A stretch of 64,000 nucleotides of DNA from an uncultured Collinsella sp. (GTDB lineage Bacteria > Actinomycetota > Coriobacteriia > Coriobacteriales > Coriobacteriaceae). A program made the translations under genes and the position numbers. Under the pieces are notes generated by a model. The model saw only the letters and a program-made list of their open reading frames with translations, ran no database searches and was not told the origin of the DNA. The number at the start of each line of letters is the position of its first letter. Position 1 is the stretch's first letter. The stretch covers positions 25,666 through 89,665 of the forward strand of contig CABQHT010000001.1 of assembly GCA_902464035.1 (NCBI GenBank), given 5' to 3'. Shown here in pieces: positions 9,639 to 16,436 of this stretch.

Positions 9639-9980
9639 TTGGCAGTCAAGATTCGCCTTGCTCGTCACGGCGCTAAGAAGCGTCCGTACTACCGTGTCGT
9701 CGTCGCCGATTCCCGCGCCCCGCGTGACGGTCGTATCATCGAGGAGGTTGGCCGCTACAACCCGATGACCGCCCCCAAGACCATCAACCTCGACCTCGAG
9801 AAGATCGCTGACTGGCAGTCCAAGGGCGCTCAGCTCACCGACGCCGTCGCCGCTCTGGTCAAGGCCGCCAACGAGGGCGAGAAGACCGAGACCGTCGTCA
9901 AGAAGTCCAAGAAGCAGCTCGCCAAAGAGGCCGAGGCCGCTAAGGCTGCCGCTGAGGCCGCTGAGGGCGCCGAGGAGTAA
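9639..9980 (+). CDS. rpsP: 30S ribosomal protein S16
   Basis: 113 residues starting (TTG at 9639) [25 protein letters not shown] after the initiator, the standard bS16 N-terminus. GGAGGA at 9626-9631 fixes the start; an in-frame TTG at 9603 is less likely. The last 35 residues are Lys/Ala/Glu-rich and exceed the typical length of about 80-90. S16 helps assemble the 30S body. First gene of rpsP-khpA-rimM-trmD, the classical ribosome/tRNA-modification operon; here lepB follows instead of rplS. Confidence 0.97.
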   Translation: MAVKIRLARHGAKKRPYYRVVVADSRAPRDGRIIEEVGRYNPMTAPKTINLDLEKIADWQSKGAQLTDAVAALVKAANEGEKTETVVKKSKKQLAKEAEAAKAAAEAAEGAEE

Positions 9981-9983
9981 ATC

Positions 9984-10268
9984 GTGCCTGAGGTTGACGC
10001 TGCACAGCTCGAGGGTGAGGCAATGCTCTCAGATCGCATCGCCGATCTCGTCGAATATCTCGTTGTTCAGATCGTCGACGACCCGGATTCCGTGAGCCTT
10101 GAGGTCATCGATGGTGACGACGCCTCTACGATTGAGGTTTCGGTCGCCGAGGATGACGTCGCTAAGGTCATCGGCCGTCGTGGCCGTACCATCAAGGCCA
10201 TTCGCACGCTCGCCCGTGCACTGGCCGCTCGCCTCGACACTGCTGTCGAGGTAGAGGTTCTGGGCTAG
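9984..10268 (+). CDS. khpA: KH-domain RNA-binding protein KhpA
   Basis: 94 residues from GTG at 9984. One KH domain with GxxG loop GRRG at residues 64-67, followed by TIKAIRTLARA. The family usually has 75-80 residues and begins near DLVEYLV, so the ATG at 10023 (residue 14), which has a good GAGGGTGAGG site, may be the true start. KhpA binds RNA, often with the Jag-type partner KhpB. The position between rpsP and rimM is the conserved Gram-positive arrangement. Confidence 0.92.
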   Translation: MPEVDAAQLEGEAMLSDRIADLVEYLVVQIVDDPDSVSLEVIDGDDASTIEVSVAEDDVAKVIGRRGRTIKAIRTLARALAARLDTAVEVEVLG

Positions 10269-10272
10269 GACC

Positions 10273-10794
10273 TTGAGGTCCCAGTACAAAAACATCGCCC
10301 GTGTGGTCAAGCCGCACGGAAGGAAGGGGGAGGTCCTCGCGCAGCCGCTGCGGGGGCTTCCTTCTGTATTAGAGCCGGGTATGCGCGTCGCCCTGACGCC
10401 GCCGGCGCTCAAGCGCGACCGCTTTTGCACGGTCGTGTCCGTCACCGATACGGGCGATGGCGATCTGGTCTCGTTTGAGGGCATTGACGACTTGACGGCC
10501 GCCGAGGGCATCACGGGATGCTATGTGTTGGCAAATCGTGACGATTTTGAGCTCGATTCACTCGACGCCGCCTATACCGACCTGATGGGTCGCGAGGTGG
10601 TCGACGAGCGCTTCGGTTCACTCGGCACGATCGTCGAGATCATGTCGACGCCCGCTAACGATGTTTGGGTTGTCGAGGGTGATCGGTACGGCGAGGTACT
10701 GATTCCCGTGATCGAGCAGGTTGTGCTCGATCTTCCCGACACAGGAACAATTTCCGTTCACGTTATGGACGGCCTGATCGATATGGACAAGTAG
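10273..10794 (+). CDS. rimM: 16S rRNA processing protein RimM
   Basis: 173 residues from TTG at 10273. The N-terminal beta-barrel begins YKNIARVVKPHGRKGEVLAQP, the RimM signature; the C-terminal PRC-barrel half includes LIPVIEQVVLDLPDTGTISV. RimM assists late 30S assembly around the 16S head and binds S19. It starts four bases after khpA and is followed by trmD after 10 bases, so it is translated from the same mRNA. Confidence 0.95.
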   Translation: MRSQYKNIARVVKPHGRKGEVLAQPLRGLPSVLEPGMRVALTPPALKRDRFCTVVSVTDTGDGDLVSFEGIDDLTAAEGITGCYVLANRDDFELDSLDAAYTDLMGREVVDERFGSLGTIVEIMSTPANDVWVVEGDRYGEVLIPVIEQVVLDLPDTGTISVHVMDGLIDMDK

Positions 10795-10804
10795 GGAGGA
10801 CAAC

Positions 10805-11563
10805 ATGCTGATTGAGACCCTTTCGGTCTTTCCCGAGATGTTTGAGCCCGTCATGTCCACATCGATTTTGGGCCGCGCCCGCAAGGCCGGCCTTTTTGAT
10901 TTTAAGGCGTATAACCTGCGCGACTGGACGCACGACCGCCATCGTACCGTCGATGACGAGCCGTACGGCGGCGGGCAGGGCATGCTCATGAAGGTCGAGC
11001 CTATTGCCGAGGCCATCGAGGCTATTAGCTCCGAGGGTCCTAAGCCCACCGTGGTGTTTTTTACCCCCTGTGGCGAGCCCTTTACACAGCATGTGGCCGA
11101 GCGCCTGCTCAAAAGCGAGCGCTTGCTGTTTGTGTGCAGCCGTTACGAGGGTGTCGACGAGCGTGCCTATGCGTATGCCGACGAGCGCCTGTCGATCGGC
11201 GATTACGTGCTCACGGGCGGCGAGCTTCCCGCTATGGTCGTTGCCGATGCTGTCGTACGCCTGATTCCCGGCGCCCTTGGTGACGAGATGAGCAACGTCG
11301 ACGAGTCGTTCTCGACCGCCGAGGACGGAGGCCTGCTCGAGTATGCGCAGTACACTCGCCCTGCTGAATTCAACGGCGAGGGCGTGCCGCCGGTGCTCGT
11401 GAGCGGTGACCATGCCAAGGTTGACGCCTGGCGCCGTAAGAATGCCATCGAGCGCACCTGCCGCTGGCGTCCCGACCTGATCGAGACGGCACGGCTTACG
11501 CCCCAGGAGCGCGCATACGCGCAGGAGATTCTGGACGCTTCGTATTCGCAGAGCGAGGAGTGA
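10805..11563 (+). CDS. trmD: tRNA (guanine37-N1)-methyltransferase
   Basis: 252 residues starting MLIETLSVFPEMFEPVMSTS; AGGGAGGAC sits just before the ATG at 10805. The trefoil-knot SAM site is visible as SRYEGVDERAYAYADERLSIGDYVLTGGELPA (split here only by reading: about residues 117-148). TrmD makes m1G37 next to the anticodon and prevents frameshifting. It normally precedes rplS; here lepB follows and rplS is 8 kb away. Confidence 0.96.
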   Translation: MLIETLSVFPEMFEPVMSTSILGRARKAGLFDFKAYNLRDWTHDRHRTVDDEPYGGGQGMLMKVEPIAEAIEAISSEGPKPTVVFFTPCGEPFTQHVAERLLKSERLLFVCSRYEGVDERAYAYADERLSIGDYVLTGGELPAMVVADAVVRLIPGALGDEMSNVDESFSTAEDGGLLEYAQYTRPAEFNGEGVPPVLVSGDHAKVDAWRRKNAIERTCRWRPDLIETARLTPQERAYAQEILDASYSQSEE

Positions 11564-11565
11564 GA

Positions 11566-12129
11566 ATGGTTCCATCGCAGCATTCCGCGTTGAGGGGCGC
11601 TTTTGAGTGGATCGCGGTCATCGCGATCGCGCTTGTGGCCACCTTCCTGATCCGCACCTTTGTGGTCGAGCCCTTTGTGGTGCCCACCGGCTCTATGGAG
11701 GACACAATCGAGATTGGCGACCAGATCCTGGCGCAAAAGGTGAGCCTCGAGCTCGGTCAGCCCGTCAAGCAGGGCGATATCGTGGTGTTTCACAACCCCG
11801 ATGGCACCTCCGAGCATGATGTTCTTGTCAAGCGCGTAATTGCCACGGCCGGCCAGACGGTTGACCTGCAGGACGGCAAGGTGGTCGTTGACGGCCAAGC
11901 GCTCGACGAGGACTATACGGCGGGCATGAGCTGGCCGCTTTCGGTCCAAGCGCCCGGCGCTCAGGTAAGCTATCCCTACACCGTTCCCGACGGGTGCGTG
12001 TGGGTGATGGGCGACAACCGCGAAAACTCTGCCGACTCTCGCTATTTTGGGCCGGTCGACCGCTCCGATTTAATGGCCGTGGCACTCGTTCGCTACTGGC
12101 CGCTCAACCGCATCGGCGCTATCGACTAA
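11566..12129 (+). CDS. lepB: Signal peptidase I
   Basis: 187 residues. One N-terminal transmembrane helix (about 13-32), then Ser43 in VPTGSMEDTI and Lys89 in VLVKRVIA form the catalytic Ser-Lys pair; GDNRENSADSRYFGPV is the C-terminal conserved box. It removes signal peptides from exported proteins at the outer face of the membrane. ATG at 11566 is preferred because GCGAGGAG ends six bases before it; a GTG at 11560 overlaps that site. Linked to trmD with no gap. Confidence 0.95.
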   Translation: MVPSQHSALRGAFEWIAVIAIALVATFLIRTFVVEPFVVPTGSMEDTIEIGDQILAQKVSLELGQPVKQGDIVVFHNPDGTSEHDVLVKRVIATAGQTVDLQDGKVVVDGQALDEDYTAGMSWPLSVQAPGAQVSYPYTVPDGCVWVMGDNRENSADSRYFGPVDRSDLMAVALVRYWPLNRIGAID

Positions 12130-12188
12130 AAACCGCTATAGTACAGTACCTAACCGTGTAATCGTTTCGACGAGGGGATATTAGAGGC

Positions 12189-13100
12189 ATGAACGCTTCA
12201 TCGCTTTCCTTCCAAGACATCATCCTGCGCCTCCAGCAGTACTGGGGCGAGCAGGGCTGCGTCATTATGCAGCCTTATGACTCCGAGGTCGGTGCCGGTA
12301 CCTTCCATACCGCGACCACGCTGCGCTCGCTCGGTCCCGCCGAGTGGCGCACCTGCTATGCGCAGCCTTGCCGCCGTCCCGCCGACGGCCGCTACGGCGA
12401 GAACCCCAACCGCATGCAGCACTACTATCAGTTCCAGGTGCTCATCAAGCCCTCGCCGGTCAACGCCCAGGAGCTCTACCTGGGTTCGCTGGCCGCCATT
12501 GGCCTGGACCCCAACGACCATGACGTCCGCTTTGTCGAGGACGACTGGGAGAGCCCGACCCTGGGCGCCTGGGGCCTTGGCTGGGAGGTTTGGCTCAACG
12601 GCATGGAGGTCACGCAGTTTACGTACTTCCAGCAGGTGGGCGGCATCGAGGTCGACCCCGTGCCCGTCGAGATCACCTACGGCCTGGAGCGTATCGCCAT
12701 GTATGCCCAGGGCGTCAACTCCGTCTACGACCTGGTGTGGAGCTACCTGCCCGACGGCACGCCCATGACCTACGGCGACGTGTTCTTGGAGAATGAGCGC
12801 GAGTTCAGTGCTTATAACTTTGAGGTCGCCAACGTCGAGATGATGCGTCAGAAGTTTGACGACTACGAGGCCGAGTGCCATTCCTGCCTGGAGCGAAAGC
12901 TGCCGCTGCCGGCGTACGACTGTGTCATGAAGTGCAGCCACGCCTTCAACCTGCTCGATGCCCGCGGTGCCCTATCCGCGGTCGAGCGTGCCAACTACAT
13001 CCTGCGCGTCCGCGCCGTCGCCAAGGCGTGCTGCGAGGCCTACATGGCCGAGGTCGCCGGAGTCAACGAGAATGCCGACCAGGAAGGCGAGGTGGCGTAA
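12189..13100 (+). CDS. glyQ: Glycyl-tRNA synthetase alpha subunit
   Basis: 303 residues with the family motif [30 protein letters not shown] split over residues 12-41 and [23 protein letters not shown]. This subunit holds the class II catalytic core that adenylates glycine. It works with GlyS in an alpha2-beta2 complex. The 59 bases before it contain CGCTATAGT (12134-12142), a possible -10 without a clear -35, so it may have its own promoter or share lepB's transcript. Most Actinobacteria that I know of use a single-chain GlyRS instead. Confidence 0.96.
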   Translation: MNASSLSFQDIILRLQQYWGEQGCVIMQPYDSEVGAGTFHTATTLRSLGPAEWRTCYAQPCRRPADGRYGENPNRMQHYYQFQVLIKPSPVNAQELYLGSLAAIGLDPNDHDVRFVEDDWESPTLGAWGLGWEVWLNGMEVTQFTYFQQVGGIEVDPVPVEITYGLERIAMYAQGVNSVYDLVWSYLPDGTPMTYGDVFLENEREFSAYNFEVANVEMMRQKFDDYEAECHSCLERKLPLPAYDCVMKCSHAFNLLDARGALSAVERANYILRVRAVAKACCEAYMAEVAGVNENADQEGEVA

Positions 13101-13103
13101 GCC

Positions 13104-15200
13104 ATGGCAGACGCTAAGGATTTCCTGTTTGAGATTGGTACGGAGGAAATGCCCTCCGCACCGTTGAACAATGCCGTCAAGCAGCTTGGCACCATGATCG
13201 CCAAGGGCCTCGACGAGGCCGGTCTGGCCCATGGCGAGGTCCGCGTGATCTCGAGCCCGCGTCGTCTGGCTGCGCTCGTGGCCGATGTCGCCACTGCGAC
13301 CGATGAGGTCCATGAGGTCAAGCGCGGTCCCGCGGCAAACATTGCCTTCGATGCCGACGGCAACGCCACCAAGGCCGCCCAGGGCTTCGCCCGCAAGTGC
13401 GGTGTGGCTGCCGAGGACCTGGTTCGACGCGAGGACACTGACGGTCGCGAGTATGTGTTCGCCGAGAAGAACATTCCCTCCGCACCGGCTACGCCGATTC
13501 TGACCGCTCTGTGCGAGAAGACTATTGCCGGCCTGCAGTGGCCCAACTACCGCAGCCAGCGCTGGGGCCACGAGCACGCGACCTTTGTTCGTCCGGTCCG
13601 TTGGATCTGCTGCCTTTTGGGCGAGGATGTTGTTCCCGTGTCGTTTGCCGACGTGACGAGTGGCAACACCACGCGTGGTCATCGCGTACTTGGCCCTGGT
13701 GACCACGTTGTCGCCAGCCCCGCTGTTTACGAGCAGGTGCTCGAGGATGCCGGCGTGCTTTCTGCCGAGCGCCGTCGCGAGGCGATTCTCGCCGGTATCG
13801 CCGAGGTCGAGGCCGCTCGCCCCGGCTGCCATGTCGATACGCCCAAGAAGGTCTTTGAGGAGGTCATTAACCTCTGCGAGTGGCCGACGGTGCTCGTCGG
13901 TACTTTCGACGAGGAGTTCCTCAAGGTCCCGCACGAGATTATCTGCGAGTCCATGCTCACCAACCAGCGCTACTTCCCGATCTATGACGGCGAGGGCAAG
14001 CTGACGCGTGAGTTCGTGGTCGTCTCCAACAGCAAGCCCGAGAACGCCGAGCGAGTGATCGACGGTAACGAGCGCGTCGTGCGCGCCCGTCTGGACGACG
14101 CTAAGTTCTTCTACGAGGAGGACCTGAAGATCTCCCTCGACGAGTTCCGTGAGCGTCTGTCCAAGGTTGCCTTCCAGGAGAAGCTCGGTAGCGTGCTCGC
14201 CAAGTCCGAGCGCATCGAGCAGCTCGCGCTCGCTATCGCCCGCGAGGCTCACCTGGGCGCCCATCTTGCCGCCGACGCTGCTCGCGCCGCACACCTGTGC
14301 AAGGCAGACCTGGTGTCCAACGCCGTCGTCGAGTTCACGAGCCAGCAGGGCGTGATGGGCGGTTATTACGCGACCGCGATGGGGGAGAACGACGAGGTCG
14401 CCCATGCTATTCGCGATCACTATCGTCCCCGTTTTGCCGGTGACGAGCTGCCCGAGGGCACCGCTGGCTGCATCGTGGCCTGCGCCGACAAGCTCGATAC
14501 CATCGCCGGTATCTTTGCCATCGGCGAGCCCCCGACCGGCTCCTCCGACCCCTACGCGCTGCGTCGTGCCGCTATCGGCATTATCAACATCCTGCGCGAC
14601 CGTCTGCCGATCGACCCCACGTCGCTCATCGACTTTGCCCTCGAACTCTACAGTGAGCAGGGCATTGAGTTCGACGCCGCCGAGGTCGCCCAGCAGGTTC
14701 GTGAGTTCTTCCATGGCCGCCTGGTGAGCATGGCCCGCGACGAAAAGATTCCGGCCGATACCGTCGCCGCCGTCTCCACGGTGCATATCATCGCCCCGTC
14801 CGTCTTCTTCGCCCGCTGCGCCGCCCTCGACGAGGCCCGCAAGAACGACGCTGAGACGTTCGACAACCTGGCGACCGCCTATGCCCGCGCCGCGCATATC
14901 TCCAAGCCCGAGCTGGGTGCGGAGTATGACCGCAGCCTGATGGGCGAGGTCGAGCTTGCGCTCGCCGACGCCTCCGAGGCTGCTCAGACCGCCGTCGATG
15001 CCGCCCTTGCTGCCGAGGACTACCCGGCCGCATTTGCCGCCCTCGCCGCCCTGCGCGCGCCCATCGACCGTTTCTTCGATGAGGTCATGGTCATGGACAA
15101 GGACGAGCAGCTTCGCGATAATCGCCTTAAGCTGCTCAACCGCTTCGAGGCCGTTTTCTCCGACATTGCCAACATCGGTGAGCTTGCCCGCAAAAAGTAA
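13104..15200 (+). CDS. glyS: Glycyl-tRNA synthetase beta subunit
   Basis: 698 residues starting three bases after glyQ (GTAAGCCATG). Family landmarks: FLFEIGTEEMPSAPLNNA at the start, the HD-like central region and LRRAAIGIINILRD near residue 490, with the anticodon-binding DALR-type C-terminus ending in RFEAVFSDIANIGELA. The beta subunit recognises tRNA-Gly. Length matches the usual 680-700. It is followed 34 bases later by ppsR. Confidence 0.96.
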   Translation: MADAKDFLFEIGTEEMPSAPLNNAVKQLGTMIAKGLDEAGLAHGEVRVISSPRRLAALVADVATATDEVHEVKRGPAANIAFDADGNATKAAQGFARKCGVAAEDLVRREDTDGREYVFAEKNIPSAPATPILTALCEKTIAGLQWPNYRSQRWGHEHATFVRPVRWICCLLGEDVVPVSFADVTSGNTTRGHRVLGPGDHVVASPAVYEQVLEDAGVLSAERRREAILAGIAEVEAARPGCHVDTPKKVFEEVINLCEWPTVLVGTFDEEFLKVPHEIICESMLTNQRYFPIYDGEGKLTREFVVVSNSKPENAERVIDGNERVVRARLDDAKFFYEEDLKISLDEFRERLSKVAFQEKLGSVLAKSERIEQLALAIAREAHLGAHLAADAARAAHLCKADLVSNAVVEFTSQQGVMGGYYATAMGENDEVAHAIRDHYRPRFAGDELPEGTAGCIVACADKLDTIAGIFAIGEPPTGSSDPYALRRAAIGIINILRDRLPIDPTSLIDFALELYSEQGIEFDAAEVAQQVREFFHGRLVSMARDEKIPADTVAAVSTVHIIAPSVFFARCAALDEARKNDAETFDNLATAYARAAHISKPELGAEYDRSLMGEVELALADASEAAQTAVDAALAAEDYPAAFAALAALRAPIDRFFDEVMVMDKDEQLRDNRLKLLNRFEAVFSDIANIGELARKK

Positions 15201-15234
15201 GCCAGCCTGCGCATAAGCGCAAAAGGAGCCCCGC

Positions 15235-16110
15235 ATGGATTGCCCGGTCACCGCTCGTCCCACCGTTATCGTTATCTCCGACTCGCTCGGCGATACCGCT
15301 TGTGAGGTGGTGCTTGCGGCGTCCGGGCAATTTGATGAAGGGGCTTTTCGCGTTTTGCGCCTGCCCAAGGTGACCTCCGTGGAGCAGGTCAAGTCATTTG
15401 TGGGGCCGCGCGTCGATGCCGACCATCGCGATGTCGCCGTGTTCCATACCATTGTCGATCCGGCGCTTCGCGCCCGCGTGCTCGATTACCTGGGTATGCT
15501 GCATATCCGTTCGGTCGACCTGATCGGCCCGACGCTTGCCGTGCTGTCGTCGCTCATCGGTGTGCCGCCCAAGTGCGTTGCGGGCGTGATTCACAAGACC
15601 GATGACCGCTATTTCCATCGTATCGAGGCCATGGAGTATTTCGTTGAGCACGATGACGGTCGTGGTTGTGACGATCTGTCGGGTGCCGATATCGTGCTGC
15701 TGGGTGTGTCGCGTACATCCAAGACGCCACTGTCGATGTATTTAGCCTATCAGGGCTACAAGGTCGCCAATGTGCCACTGGCGCATGGCATGGAGCCGCC
15801 CAAGTCGATTTACGAGGTTGACCCGATGCACCTGTTCGGCCTGATTTCGACCGTCGATGTGATTTCCGAAATTCGCGATAGCCGCTTGGGCGATGACTAC
15901 GCTCGTGCCGTTGCCGGCTCCTATGCCGAGCCCGAGAGCGTGCGCGGCGAGCTTGAGGAAGCTCGTGCCCTCATGAAGCGCTTAGGCTGCTTTGTTGTGC
16001 GTACCGACGGCAAAGCCATTGAGGAAAGCGCTGCCGAGATCATTGCTCACCTCGAAGAGATTCAAGAGGCAAGAGCCCGCCGTGCCGCCCGCCGCGCTCA
16101 ACAAAAGTAG
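15235..16110 (+). CDS. ppsR: Pyruvate, phosphate dikinase regulatory protein (DUF299 kinase/phosphorylase)
   Basis: 291 residues, ATG at 15235 after AAAGGAG. The family P-loop GVSRTSKTPLSMYLA lies at about residues 157-171, and VISDSLGDTA at 12-21 is the conserved N-terminus. PDRP-type proteins use ADP to phosphorylate, and phosphate to dephosphorylate, a threonine next to the catalytic histidine of PPDK, switching it off and on. The target gene ppdK follows downstream, which supports PPDK rather than PEP synthase as the partner. Its TAG stop is part of a dispersed repeat. Confidence 0.93.
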   Translation: MDCPVTARPTVIVISDSLGDTACEVVLAASGQFDEGAFRVLRLPKVTSVEQVKSFVGPRVDADHRDVAVFHTIVDPALRARVLDYLGMLHIRSVDLIGPTLAVLSSLIGVPPKCVAGVIHKTDDRYFHRIEAMEYFVEHDDGRGCDDLSGADIVLLGVSRTSKTPLSMYLAYQGYKVANVPLAHGMEPPKSIYEVDPMHLFGLISTVDVISEIRDSRLGDDYARAVAGSYAEPESVRGELEEARALMKRLGCFVVRTDGKAIEESAAEIIAHLEEIQEARARRAARRAQQK

Positions 16111-16167
16111 CTCACTTGGGACAAGGTTGTTTGGGTAGCTAATTTGGGACGGGGCTCTTTTAGCTAA
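16107..16167 (+). repeat. Dispersed short repeat, copies B1 and B2 in tandem
   Basis: Two copies of the element seen at 8082: GTAGCTCACTTGGGACAAGG (16107-16126, diverged 3' half) and, overlapping it at 16136-16167, GTAGCTAATTTGGGACGGGG followed by CTCTTTTAGCTA. B2 has self-complementary ends (TAGCTAA / TTAGCTA). B1 starts in the stop codon of ppsR. Confidence 0.6.
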
Positions 16168-16436
16168 CCAAAGAGAATACTTGGAATTAATGCTGATAAA
16201 TGGTAAAGCGATTTAGCAAAAACATCGCATCCGAACTGCACTTTCCTTGTAGTGGTATCTTCATAAGGTAACCACCTTTACCTACCGTTTACCGCCGGTT
16301 TTAGCACGTTTACCAAACCGCGCACCCTCTGCTCAAGCCTGTCCAAAACCCGCCGTATAGTTCCCTCACGGCCCGCATCCGGCGGGTCGATTCGTTACCA
16401 CGGTCGTGCGCGTAAGCGCATGGAAGGGGAAGTATC
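16168..16436 (+). promoter_or_regulatory. ppdK upstream region with TTTACC array
   Basis: Non-coding stretch before ppdK. TTTACC occurs at 16277, 16288 and 16309 (steps of 11 and 21 bases, so on one face of the helix), and in reverse as GGTAAA at 16202. A possible -10, TATAGT (16356-16361), has no good -35, which fits an activator-dependent promoter. A short hairpin CCCGC-ATCCG-GCGGG lies near 16374-16388. No ORF of note. Confidence 0.45.

Noticed and set aside
12130..12188. A T-box riboswitch before glyQS
   Set aside because: Only 59 bases separate lepB and glyQ, too short for a T-box, and no terminator hairpin is present.
12972..15452. An 826-codon minus-strand frame opposite glyS
   Set aside because: Same reason: complementary to a highly expressed gene and without any recognisable motif.
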